DNA of 64,000 nt from Azospirillum sp. TSH100 (GTDB lineage Bacteria; Pseudomonadota; Alphaproteobacteria; Azospirillales; Azospirillaceae), in assembly GCF_004923295.1 (NCBI RefSeq), contig NZ_CP039634.1, positions 1,073,001 to 1,137,000 on the forward strand, given 5' to 3'. The first letter of the stretch is position 1. Every line of letters begins with the position of its first letter. The notes below the pieces were generated by a model that saw nothing but the letters and a program-made list of their open reading frames with translations, was not told the origin of the DNA and made no database searches. Positions 47,658-58,886 of the stretch are shown one piece after another. A program made the translations under genes and the position numbers.

Positions 47658-49130
47658 CTACAGCGGCAGCGTCACCGTCGCGCGCAACCCGCCCTCGCTG
47701 CGGTTCGACAGGGTCACGTCGCCACCATGGCCGCGGATGATGCTGCGGGCGGTCGACAGGCCCAGCCCGACGCCGCCGGTGTCGCGGGACCGGGAGCGCT
47801 CCAGCCGGTAGAAGGGGGCGAAGACCTTCTCGAACTCCGCCTCCGGGATGCCGGGGCCGTCGTCGTCGATGTGGATCAGGGCGTTGCGATGCTGGCTTGC
47901 ACCATCGGCGCCGGTCTCCAGCCGCACGGTGAAGCCGCCGCCATACTTGATGGCGTTGTCCATCAGGTTGGCGAGCGCGCGGCGCAGCGCCACCGGTCGG
48001 CCCTCCGCCACCACATGGGCCGGGCCGTCGTACAGCGCGCGGTGGCCGGCATCGACGCGGTCGTCGCACAGGCTTTGCAGAAGGTCGGCGAGGTCGAAGC
48101 GGCCGCGCGGCTCGCGCTGGGCATCGTCGCGGGCGAAGGCCAGCGTGGCGGAGATCATCGCCTCCATCTCGTCGAGGTCGGCCAGCATCCGCCGCTGCAT
48201 CTCGGGATCGTCGACCAGCTCGGCGCGCAGGCGAAGCCGGGTGATCGGCGTGCGCAGGTCATGGCCGATCGCCGCCAGCATCTGGGTGCGGTCGGTCACG
48301 AAGCGGGCGAGCCGCGCCTGCATCCGGTTGAAGGCGCGGATGGCGGAGCGCAGCTCGCGCGGGCCTTCCTCCCGCAGGGGATCGGCCTGCCCGTCGACGC
48401 TGAGCCGTTCGGCAGCGGCGGCGAAACCGGCGAGCGGCGCCGCCGCCTTGCGGGCGGCCAGCAGCGAAACCACCAGGATCACCGCCGCCACCCCTCCCAT
48501 CCACAGCACGAAGCGGACGACGCGGAACGGTCCGGGCAGCGGATCGCCGCCGGTGAAGCTGAGCCAGGAGCCGTCGCCGAGCCGCACCGACAGCCGGACA
48601 TGGGGGCCCCAGCGCCGGGCATCGTCGCCGATGAAGGGCGGGCGGGGAGCAGCACGGTCGCGCAGCTCGCTCTCGCTGGGAAGCTGCACCTCCACCACGA
48701 TGTTGTGTTCGGCGGTATCCAGCGAGTCGCGCAGCCGGTGCTTCAGCCCCTCGAACCGGCCGCTGGGAAAGGCATCGGGCCCGAGAGGAGGCGGACGGTC
48801 GGGGTGCCATTCGACGCGCAGCACCGGATCGTCGATGGCGCGCACCACGCGGTCGCGGCCGGGCGGCGGCGTGCTTTCCACCAGCTGGACGATGGCGGTG
48901 ACGCGCTGGACCAGAATGTTGGGGCCGTGGATCGGCGGCCCCTCGCTGCGGTCGGTCAGATAGACCAGCGCGCTGATCGCCTGCGTCAGCAGCAGCGCCA
49001 GCACCAGCGTCATGGCGATCCGCGAGGCAAGGCTGTTGGGCAGGCGCAGGCGCGGACGGCGGACCGGGCGATGAGGGGTCGGGCCGGATTGGGCTGTTTC
49101 CGGCTGGACCGTTTTGGGCTGGGCCGTCAC
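47658..49130 (-). CDS. Sensor histidine kinase (EnvZ/CpxA type)
   Basis: The 490-residue protein has an N-terminal membrane segment (RIAMTLVLALLLTQAISAL), a periplasmic sensor region of about 150 residues, and a second segment (FVLWMGGVAAVILVVSLLAA). A HAMP domain and the H-box IGHDLRTPITRLRLR follow, then the ATPase domain with NLMDNAIKYG, DDDGPGIP and GGVGLGLST. The GTG start overlaps the response regulator's stop by 4 nt. The pair is divergent from a Spy/CpxP-like gene, suggesting an envelope-stress circuit. Confidence 0.92.
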   Translation of the reverse strand: MTAQPKTVQPETAQSGPTPHRPVRRPRLRLPNSLASRIAMTLVLALLLTQAISALVYLTDRSEGPPIHGPNILVQRVTAIVQLVESTPPPGRDRVVRAIDDPVLRVEWHPDRPPPLGPDAFPSGRFEGLKHRLRDSLDTAEHNIVVEVQLPSESELRDRAAPRPPFIGDDARRWGPHVRLSVRLGDGSWLSFTGGDPLPGPFRVVRFVLWMGGVAAVILVVSLLAARKAAAPLAGFAAAAERLSVDGQADPLREEGPRELRSAIRAFNRMQARLARFVTDRTQMLAAIGHDLRTPITRLRLRAELVDDPEMQRRMLADLDEMEAMISATLAFARDDAQREPRGRFDLADLLQSLCDDRVDAGHRALYDGPAHVVAEGRPVALRRALANLMDNAIKYGGGFTVRLETGADGASQHRNALIHIDDDGPGIPEAEFEKVFAPFYRLERSRSRDTGGVGLGLSTARSIIRGHGGDVTLSNRSEGGLRATVTLPL

Positions 49131-49894
49131 GGCGCGAGCCCGCCGCCCGAAAGGGACGGGCCGGCGACGGCCGGGGTGAACAGATAGCCGCCGCCGCGCA
49201 CCGTCTTGATCAGCGTCGGGTCGGCCGGGTCGGGTTCGATCTTGCGGCGCAGCCGGCTGACCTGCACGTCGATGGAACGGTCGAAGGGAACCGCCGAGCG
49301 GCCGCGCGCCAGATCGAGAAGCTGGTCGCGGGTCAGCACCCGCTGCGGATGCTCGACGAAGGCGACCAGCAGGTCGTACTCGCCGGCCGACAACTGGACC
49401 AGCACCCCGTCGGGCGAGCGCAGCTCGCGCTTGGTGACGTCGAGCGACCAGCCCTCGAAGCGCAGCACCGTGCCGGCCGCCGCCGGGGCGCCGGCCACCG
49501 GCGGGGCGGAGGCGCGGCGCAGCACCGCCTTGATGCGGGCCAGCAGCTCGCGCGGGCTGAAGGGCTTCGCCAGATAATCGTCGGCGCCCATCTCCAGCCC
49601 GACGATGCGGTCGGTCTCCTCGCCCATCGCGGTCAGCATGATGACGGGGGTCTGCGCCGTCTGCGGCGAGGCGCGCAGCCGTCGGCAGAGCGACAGCCCG
49701 TCCTCCCCCGGCAGCATGAGGTCGAGCACGATCAGGTCGACGCGGGCGCCGTCGAGCGTGCGCATCATCTCCGCCCCGTCCCGGACCCCGGTGACCCGGA
49801 AGCCGTGCTTGGTCAGGAACTGGGCGACGAGGGAGCGGATTTCGCGGTCGTCGTCGACGACGAGAAGGTGGGGTGTGCGGTCCATGGAACCCAT
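49127..49894 (-). CDS. OmpR/PhoB-family response regulator
   Basis: The 255-residue protein has a receiver domain with phospho-acceptor Asp about residue 58 (LIVLDLMLP) and Lys in YLAKPFSPRELLARI. A linker rich in Ala and Pro is followed by a winged-helix effector domain with SAGEYDLLVAFVEHPQRVLTRDQLL (in pieces) and IKTVRGGGYLFTP. It is coupled by a 4-nt overlap to the downstream kinase. Its upstream region carries repeated GTTAC elements. Confidence 0.93.
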   Translation of the reverse strand: MGSMDRTPHLLVVDDDREIRSLVAQFLTKHGFRVTGVRDGAEMMRTLDGARVDLIVLDLMLPGEDGLSLCRRLRASPQTAQTPVIMLTAMGEETDRIVGLEMGADDYLAKPFSPRELLARIKAVLRRASAPPVAGAPAAAGTVLRFEGWSLDVTKRELRSPDGVLVQLSAGEYDLLVAFVEHPQRVLTRDQLLDLARGRSAVPFDRSIDVQVSRLRRKIEPDPADPTLIKTVRGGGYLFTPAVAGPSLSGGGLAP

Positions 49895-49930
49895 GATCGG
49901 GCGAGGCGCGTCGGCCGTGAAGGGGAAATG

Positions 49931-49975
49931 TGTAACGCCCGGTTACGGGGGCAGCCGTGGTTACACTCTGTTACC
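49931..49975. promoter_or_regulatory. GTTAC repeat cluster, putative response-regulator binding region
   Basis: In the divergent region between the regulator and the Spy-like gene there are TGTAAC at 49931-49936, GGTTAC at 49941-49946, GGTTAC at 49959-49964 and TGTTACC at 49969-49975. The last two GTTAC cores are exactly 10 bp apart, as in tandem OmpR-type sites. Confidence 0.55.
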
Positions 49976-50129
49976 AAATGACCGGTTTGCGGACATTCGA
50001 CCGCAACGTTCGGCGCCCAATCTCTGCTCATCGGAACAACGACGGGGAACGCCCCCTTGAACGTTCCAACGGAATAAGCCCCCTCCATCCGGGGTTTAGA
50101 GAGCAGACATACACTGAGGAGTCGACACC

Positions 50130-50735
50130 ATGAAACGCGCCCTTCTGACGTCCGCCCTGCTGGTCGCCGGTCTTGGCGTGGCCGTTCCGGTCTTCGCCCA
50201 GGGCGGGCCGCAGCCGGGCGGTCCCGGCCCGGGCATGGGTCCCGGGGGACCCGACCACCATTTCGCCCGCATGTGCGAGGACCAGGAGGCCCGTCTGGCC
50301 GGCAAGCTGGCCTATGCGGAGAAGAAGCTGAAGATCACCGAGCAGCAGCGCGCCGCCTGGACCAAGTTCGCCGACGCCGCCCGCTCCAGCCTGAAGCCGA
50401 CGCAGGATCTGTGCGTCAAGTTCAAGGACACCCCGCCGCCGGCAGCATTGCCGCAGCGCCTTGAGCGGGTCGAACAGATGATGCAGGCTCACCTGCAACA
50501 GCTCCAGACCGTCCGCCCGGCCCTGACCGACCTCTATGCCCAGCTGACCCCCGACCAGCAGAAGCAGGCCGACCATATGCTGAACCCGGGTCCGGGTGGC
50601 ATGGGCGGCCATCATATGGGGCCGCACCATGGCGGCCCCATGGGTGACCATGACGGCCCGCGGCACGGCATGGGGCCGGGCAAGGGCCCCGGCCCGGGGC
50701 CGGTGCCGGCACCGCAGGAGCCGCCCAAGGGCTGA
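50130..50735 (+). CDS. Spy/CpxP-like periplasmic protein with His-rich tail
   Basis: The 201-residue protein has a signal peptide ending in VFAQG. A Gly/Pro-rich stretch, a helical middle with the LTxxQ type motif (LTPDQQKQADHML), and a C-terminal tail rich in Gly, His, Met and Pro follow. Spy and CpxP are periplasmic chaperones that also bind metals. The His/Met tail suggests metal binding. The gene is divergent from the response regulator/kinase pair and is a likely target of it. Confidence 0.75.
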   Translation: MKRALLTSALLVAGLGVAVPVFAQGGPQPGGPGPGMGPGGPDHHFARMCEDQEARLAGKLAYAEKKLKITEQQRAAWTKFADAARSSLKPTQDLCVKFKDTPPPAALPQRLERVEQMMQAHLQQLQTVRPALTDLYAQLTPDQQKQADHMLNPGPGGMGGHHMGPHHGGPMGDHDGPRHGMGPGKGPGPGPVPAPQEPPKG

Positions 50736-50815
50736 CGTAACAGAAAGGCAAACGCAACAGGGACAGACAGGCTCCCGGCGGCAACCCCCAAGCCCCCCAA
50801 CGCTGCCGCCGTGAG

Positions 50816-50852
50816 ACTAAGGGCCGCCGAACCCCCATTCGGCGGCCCTAGT
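50816..50852 (+). terminator. Terminator hairpin after the Spy-like gene
   Basis: A perfect 11-bp stem GGGCCGCCGAA/TTCGGCGGCCC with a CCCCCA loop is extended by ACTA/TAGT across a one-base bulge. T residues after it are few. Confidence 0.6.
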
Positions 50853-50911
50853 CATCTTGATGCACGCCGTCACCCTTCATCCTCCTCGTCTCGAAATCCG
50901 GGATGATCCCC

Positions 50912-51046
50912 ATGAGTGCGCTCGATCTTTCTCCGCTGTTCTTCAGCCTGTCGGTCATGAAGCAGGATTACCAGCTGATCCTGGGTATCGCCCGGAGCGG
51001 GCTGAAGTCGCTCAGGATCCGCCGCGCGCCGGCACCGCAACGCTGA
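50912..51046 (+). CDS. Possible small protein of 44 residues
   Basis: A short frame starts MSALDLSPLFFSLSVMKQD and ends RRAPAPQR, with a basic C-terminus. The ribosome binding site is only weak (GGGATG 8 nt before). No family is recognised. It is the only plausible coding stretch in the 418-bp gap between the Spy-like gene and the helicase; the rest of the gap shows nothing beyond the hairpin at 50816-50852. Confidence 0.3.
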   Translation: MSALDLSPLFFSLSVMKQDYQLILGIARSGLKSLRIRRAPAPQR

Positions 51047-51154
51047 CCGGCCTCAACCGGCAACACTCCTCCGACGCGGGCTTCCGGCGCAATCGCCAGA
51101 CATCGCCAAGCCGCCGCTTGCATTGCGGCTTCCCGCACCCCAAAGCTTACCTCC

Positions 51155-53722
<2,568 letters not shown>

Positions 53723-53824
53723 GGGGACCGCTTCTGGCAGCGTCGGCCCCCCACCTCCCGCTTCCGGCGGCTACGGGATGGTCTGTCGGCAGCTTCCCAG
53801 CACGGCGGGCCTCAGGCCCAAGCG

Positions 53825-55411
53825 TTACGGCGTCCCAGCCATCTCGCGGTCGAAGCGGGCCAGCGCCTCTTCCAGACCCCACTGGACGCGCGCCTTCTCG
53901 CTGCGCGCGGTCAGCGGGCGGCAGGCGTCCTCGCGCATTTTCTCGCTCGCCGCCGGGGTGCAGCCGGGGGCGGACCACAGGCTGTCGCCGGGAAGGAAGC
54001 TGTGCTCCAGGCTGGCGCGTGCCAGTCCGACGAGGTCGGCATAGCCGAAGCCGAACTCCTCCACCGCGCGTTGCAGCTCGTTGGTCAGGTCGATCCGGCT
54101 CACGCCTTCATCGTCGGTCGACAGCACCACCGGCACCCCGGCGGCGCGATAGACCGGCAGGGGATGGGCCTTCCCGCTGACGCCCAGGATCTTGTCGTTG
54201 CTGGTCAGGTTGACCTCCACCGCCACCTTGCGCTCGGCCATCATGCGCAGCAGGCCCCGGGGATCGTCCTCATACATCACGTCGACGCCATGGCCGATGC
54301 GCTTGGCCCCGGCGATCTCGACCGCCTTGCGGATGTGGTCGCGCAGCCGTTCCGGCGGGACGAGGCCCAGCGTCAGTTCGCCGGCATGCAGGGCAATATT
54401 GGTGCCGGGCTGGCGCCGCTTCGCCTCCGCCACCATCCGCATGTGGAGGTCGTAATCCTCCAGCGCCACCGGGTTGTCCTCCGGCGCCACGAAGTTCAGG
54501 CCGACGACCCGCGGCTCCTGCGCTTCCAGCAGGGCGTTGAACAGGGTGGTGGCATAGACCGGGCCGGGGCTTTGCGTGCGCGACACCTGCTGGAGGTAGC
54601 GCACCGACACCGCACAGCCCGGCCGCGCCGTCGGCGTGCCGCAGCCAAGGACGCTGCGCATCCGCGCTTCCGCCGCGTCGATCTCCTGCCGGGCCGGGGC
54701 GATCAGCGCCGGCAGGCCGGCGGCGATCAGCTTGTCCGCGGTGCCCGACAGGTCGGCCGCCGCCTGCGGGGTCCAGGCGAAGGACTTGCCGATGGCGGCG
54801 GCCGGGCCGGTGCCGAAGGACACCATCAGCTCGACATGGCGCTCGCCCTGGCGGCCGGCGCGGTCCACCACCTCGGCCAGCAGGTCGCCGGTGGAATTGG
54901 CGGCGGCGCGGAAGCGGCCGAAGGTGGCGAAGAACTGGTCATGCAGGCTGTAGCCGGAGACCGGCAGCGCATCGCGCGTCGACAGCGCGTCCAGCGCCAT
55001 CGGATACAGCACGCTGTCGGCGATCACCGCCGTTGCGCTCGGCCGGGCCGACTTGGCGTCGCCGCAGGGCGCCTGCGCCGTCGGAGCCACCAGCGTCAAG
55101 GCCTTGACGTCGAAGCAGAGGCCGGCGGCGGATGCCATCCGCATGTAAGTCTCGGCATAGACCGCACCGGTCAGGTGGTTGTGCAGGTCCGCACCCTTGG
55201 GCATGCGGTAGAGGAAGGCGCGCAGCTCCGGCGGGCTGCTCCGCACCGCCTCGAAGCGCCGTGCCGCCGCCAACCCAGCGACGTCGGCACCACCTATACC
55301 GGCGCCGGTGCCGCCCATTTCCGCCGTGGCACAGCCCGCCAGCAGCAGCGTCGCCGCCAGCGCGCCGATCACGCCGCCCTTCATGCGTCCCGTCATTCGT
55401 ACATCTACCAT
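53825..55411 (-). CDS. Adenosine deaminase-family lipoprotein
   Basis: The 528-residue protein has a lipoprotein-type signal (GALAATLLLAGC), so it is likely anchored to a membrane. The amidohydrolase metal site is visible in KGADLHNHLTG, and the active site in ALHAGE, GHGVD and STDDEGVS. The family deaminates adenosine; secreted forms also occur. The ATG at 55411 has AAGGAG 9 nt upstream; in-frame ATGs at 55396 and 55384 are alternatives. It is convergent with the helicase gene. Confidence 0.85.
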   Translation of the reverse strand: MVDVRMTGRMKGGVIGALAATLLLAGCATAEMGGTGAGIGGADVAGLAAARRFEAVRSSPPELRAFLYRMPKGADLHNHLTGAVYAETYMRMASAAGLCFDVKALTLVAPTAQAPCGDAKSARPSATAVIADSVLYPMALDALSTRDALPVSGYSLHDQFFATFGRFRAAANSTGDLLAEVVDRAGRQGERHVELMVSFGTGPAAAIGKSFAWTPQAAADLSGTADKLIAAGLPALIAPARQEIDAAEARMRSVLGCGTPTARPGCAVSVRYLQQVSRTQSPGPVYATTLFNALLEAQEPRVVGLNFVAPEDNPVALEDYDLHMRMVAEAKRRQPGTNIALHAGELTLGLVPPERLRDHIRKAVEIAGAKRIGHGVDVMYEDDPRGLLRMMAERKVAVEVNLTSNDKILGVSGKAHPLPVYRAAGVPVVLSTDDEGVSRIDLTNELQRAVEEFGFGYADLVGLARASLEHSFLPGDSLWSAPGCTPAASEKMREDACRPLTARSEKARVQWGLEEALARFDREMAGTP

Positions 55412-55568
55412 GCACCCGACTCCTTCTTCTCCTTTTGCGAGTATGAATGCCGTGATAATCGCCTGTGTGCAATGACGGTGACGGGATCGAAAGGCTGTAG
55501 CGGTGCGGCAATTCCCGGTATGGTGCGGCGATCTTTTCGTGTTCCCGCCCATCCTGGAGCCCGCCGCG

Positions 55569-57227
55569 ATGACCGACACCGCCGCCCCGACCCTGCTCGA
55601 CGCCGCCAAGCGTTTCCGCAGCAACGATCTGGCGGGGGCGGAGCAGGTCTGCCGGGCGATCCTGGCGACCGACCCGCACAACGCCGGCGCCCTGCATCTG
55701 CTGGGACTGGTCGCCGCCCATACCGACCACCCGGAAAACGCGCTGGCCCTGTTCGCCCAGGCCATCGCGGAGGACGGCAACGACCCGTCCTTCCACAACA
55801 GCCGCGGCAGTCTGCTTTTCCAGCAGGGCCGCCCGGCGGAGGCGGAGGAGGCGTTCCGCGCCGGTCTCGCCATCAACCCCCGCCTGCCCGAACTGCACGG
55901 CAACCTCGGCAACGCGCTGAAGGCGCAAAGCCGGGTGGAGGAGGCGGCGGACTGCTTCCGCGCCGCGCTCGACCTCCGGCCCGAGGCGCCGGAGATGCAC
56001 CATTTCCTAGCCGCCACCCTGCGCGAGCTGGGTGAGTTGGAGACGGCGGAGGAGCATTTCCGCACCGCGCTGGCCCAGGCGCCCGACTATCTCGACGTGC
56101 ATTACAGCCTGGCCGAACTGCTCTCCACCCGCGGCCGGCTGGCGGAGGCGGAGGCGGAGTTCCGCATCGTGCTGGCCGCCGCCCCGCGCTTCATCCCGGC
56201 CCAGGTCGGGCTTGCCCATGTGCTGCAAAGCCTCGACCGCGCCAACGAGGCGATCGAGGTGATCGAGGCGGCGCGCGAACAGGCGCCCGACCACCCGATG
56301 GTGAAGTTCACCCGCCGGCTGATCTACTCCAACGCGGTGCCCGGCTGGCACCTGCCGATGATCAATGATTTCGAGCGCAACGAGGCCTACAAGCAGTCGC
56401 TGGAACGGGCGGTGAAGCCCGACTCGCTGGTGCTGGAGATCGGCACCGGCTCCGGCATCGTCGCCATGATGGCGGCGCGCGCCGGTGCGAAGAAGGTGGT
56501 GACCTGCGAGGTCAACCCGATCCTCGCCCGCGTCGCCAAGGAGACGGTGGCGCGCAACGGCTATGCCGGCCGCATCGACGTGGTGCCGCGCCTGTCGACC
56601 CAGCTGACGGTGGGCGAGGGCGGCGACCTGCCGGAGAAGGCCGACGTCTTCGTCTCCGAACTCATCAACATCGGCATGCTGGCCCCGCGCATGCTGTCGG
56701 TGCTGCAACATGCCCGCACCCATCTGGTGAAGCCGGGCGGCGCCATCATCCCGCGCGCCTCCACCGTCTACGCCATGCTGGTGGAGACGCCGGAACTGGC
56801 GCGCATCAACCCGGTGGAAGCGATCGACGGCTTCGACATGGGCAGCTTCGACGTCTTCCGCTCCCCGGGCTACCAGCAGATCGACCTCGGCGCCGACGCC
56901 CATACCCCGTTGTCCAAGCCCTTCACCGCGCTCGATTTCGACTTCACCCGCAACATGCCGGAGGAGGGCGAGCGGGTGATCGACGTGACCATCGTCACCG
57001 CCGGTACCTGCCACGGCGTCGCCTTCTGGTTCGACCTCTTCATGGATGACGAGGTGGTCTACAAGTCGGAAAGCCGCGCCCGCACCAACCACTGGAAGCA
57101 GGCGATGACCTTCCTGGAAAAGCCGATCGGGCTGTCGGCCGGCGACCGCCTGCGCATCGTCGCCCGCTACGACAACAACCAGATCTCCTTCGGGGTGGAT
57201 GGGCTAACCGGAGGGGCGCGCGGGTGA
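55569..57227 (+). CDS. TPR protein fused to a PRMT-like methyltransferase
   Basis: The 552-residue protein has about six TPR units in residues 1-240 (e.g. ALHLLGLVAAHTDHPENALA). A class I methyltransferase domain follows. Motif I is LEIGTGSGIVAMMAA (289-303), the PRMT-type helix before it reads WHLPMINDFERNEAY, and the THW loop appears as RTNHWKQAMTFLEKP (505-519). The double-E loop is only half kept: VSELINIGML has one Glu. Protein arginine methyltransferases are common in eukaryotes but unusual in bacteria. The next gene starts at its stop (GTGA). Confidence 0.8.
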   Translation: MTDTAAPTLLDAAKRFRSNDLAGAEQVCRAILATDPHNAGALHLLGLVAAHTDHPENALALFAQAIAEDGNDPSFHNSRGSLLFQQGRPAEAEEAFRAGLAINPRLPELHGNLGNALKAQSRVEEAADCFRAALDLRPEAPEMHHFLAATLRELGELETAEEHFRTALAQAPDYLDVHYSLAELLSTRGRLAEAEAEFRIVLAAAPRFIPAQVGLAHVLQSLDRANEAIEVIEAAREQAPDHPMVKFTRRLIYSNAVPGWHLPMINDFERNEAYKQSLERAVKPDSLVLEIGTGSGIVAMMAARAGAKKVVTCEVNPILARVAKETVARNGYAGRIDVVPRLSTQLTVGEGGDLPEKADVFVSELINIGMLAPRMLSVLQHARTHLVKPGGAIIPRASTVYAMLVETPELARINPVEAIDGFDMGSFDVFRSPGYQQIDLGADAHTPLSKPFTALDFDFTRNMPEEGERVIDVTIVTAGTCHGVAFWFDLFMDDEVVYKSESRARTNHWKQAMTFLEKPIGLSAGDRLRIVARYDNNQISFGVDGLTGGARG

Positions 57228-58522
57228 GCGAGAGCACCCCTTCCAGCGACAGTCCCTCCCGGCGGTCCATCGCCTCCTGGTGCCTCTACGACTGGGCGAA
57301 CTCGGCCTACAACACCATCATCACCACCTTCGTCTTCTCGGTTTATTTCGCCCGCGGCGTCGTCGGCGATCCGGTCGAGGGCACAGCGCGGTGGAGTGCG
57401 GCCATGACCGTGGCCGGCGTCGCCATCGCGTTTCTCAGCCCGGTGCTGGGGGCCATCGCCGACCGCGCCGGGCGGCGCAAGCCGTGGCTTGCCCTGTTCA
57501 CCCTGGTGACCGTCCTGTTCACCGCCGCCTTGTGGTGGGTCAGGCCCGATCCGGCCGACGCCGGCTTCGCGCTCGCTTGCGTCGTGGTCGCCACCGTGGC
57601 GTTCGAGCTGGCCAACGTCTTCTACAACGCCACCCTGCCGGGGCTGGTGCCGGCGCGGCTGCTCGGCCGGGTGTCGGGCTGGGGCTGGGGGATCGGCTAT
57701 TTCGGCGGGCTGGCCTGCCTCGTCCTGGCACTGGTCGGTTTCGTCAAGGCACCGGCGCCGCTGTTCGGCCTGTTCGGGATGGAGTGGGCCGACTGGGGGG
57801 CACAGGCCAATGTCCGCGCCACCGCGCTGCTGGCCGCCGTCTGGTACGGGCTGTTCGCGCTGCCCTATTTCCTGTGGGTGCCGGACGAGCCCGCCACCGG
57901 CCACGGCCTGCTGCGGGCAGCGCGCGAGGGGGTGGCGACGCTGGCCGCCACGCTGCGTCAGGCCCGGCGCTACCGCGAGGTCGGTCGCTTTTTGATCGCC
58001 AGCGCCTTCTACCGCGACGGCATCAACACCATCACCGCGTTCGGCGGACTCTTCGCCGCCGGCAGCTTCGGCATGAGCTTCGAGGAGATCCTGGTCTTCG
58101 CCATCGCGCTGAACGTGGTGGCGGGGGCGGGGGCCATCGGCTTCGCCTGGATGGACGACCGGGCGGGAGCGAAGCCGGTGATCCTCATCGCGCTGGCCGG
58201 CATGACCGTCTGCTCGGTCCCGCTTCTGCTGGCGACCGAGCGGCTGTGGTTCTGGATCTTCGCGCTGGGGCTGGGGCTGTTCTTCGGGCCGGCGCAGGCG
58301 GCCGGGCGGTCGATGATGGCGCGTCTCGCGCCGCCGGGCATGGCGGGAGAAATGTTCGGGCTCTACGGCCTGACCGGCCGATTCGTCGGCTTCTTCGGGC
58401 CGCTGCTGTTCGGGCTGGCGACCCAGGCCTTCGCCAGCCAGCGTGCCGGCATGGCGACGGTTCTGGCTTTCTTCGCCATCGGCTTCGGGCTTATGCTGGC
58501 GGTTCGCGAACCGGCCCGTTAG
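57224..58522 (+). CDS. UMF1-type MFS transporter (Atg22-like)
   Basis: The 432-residue membrane protein has about 12 hydrophobic segments and the UMF1 hallmark CLYDWANSAYNTII near the N-terminus, with GAIADRAGRRKPW after it. The family includes fungal vacuolar Atg22 amino-acid effluxers; bacterial substrates are not known. The GTG start overlaps the TPR-PRMT stop by 4 nt, so the two are coupled. Confidence 0.85.
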   Translation: MSESTPSSDSPSRRSIASWCLYDWANSAYNTIITTFVFSVYFARGVVGDPVEGTARWSAAMTVAGVAIAFLSPVLGAIADRAGRRKPWLALFTLVTVLFTAALWWVRPDPADAGFALACVVVATVAFELANVFYNATLPGLVPARLLGRVSGWGWGIGYFGGLACLVLALVGFVKAPAPLFGLFGMEWADWGAQANVRATALLAAVWYGLFALPYFLWVPDEPATGHGLLRAAREGVATLAATLRQARRYREVGRFLIASAFYRDGINTITAFGGLFAAGSFGMSFEEILVFAIALNVVAGAGAIGFAWMDDRAGAKPVILIALAGMTVCSVPLLLATERLWFWIFALGLGLFFGPAQAAGRSMMARLAPPGMAGEMFGLYGLTGRFVGFFGPLLFGLATQAFASQRAGMATVLAFFAIGFGLMLAVREPAR

Positions 58523-58627
58523 AAAAGGGCCTGTGTCAAAGCGCCGCACACGAGACCATTCGAGGGCAGAGCTGTTACCTTCGTTTTTGCTGCGACGCAC
58601 AAAAGTCGAAGCCGAGGGGTACGGACC

Positions 58628-58882
58628 ATGCTGCACATCAAAGACATCGAAGCCTTCGCCCGGATCAACGAGGCCCTGAACGACGACCAGACGGCGGCCG
58701 ATCAGGCCGGCCATGACACGTCCGCCACGGGGCCGGCCCATCCGGCACTGGTGATGGCGATGCTGGCCACCGGCCGCCTTCCCCTGTCTGCCCTGTCCAA
58801 CGCCGCCGCCAACCCGCAGGACGCCACGCCGAAGGCCGCCGACCCGCTGGCACCTTGGAGCCGGATGTTCCGCCGAACCTGA
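58628..58882 (+). CDS. Small protein of unknown function (84 residues)
   Basis: The frame starts MLHIKDIEAFARINEAL and has an Ala/Asp-rich middle and a basic end (PWSRMFRRT). CGAGGGG lies upstream of the ATG at a reasonable distance. No family is recognised. It is 105 bp past the transporter gene and convergent with the radical SAM gene, 4 bp away. Confidence 0.5.
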   Translation: MLHIKDIEAFARINEALNDDQTAADQAGHDTSATGPAHPALVMAMLATGRLPLSALSNAAANPQDATPKAADPLAPWSRMFRRT

Positions 58883-58886
58883 CTGT

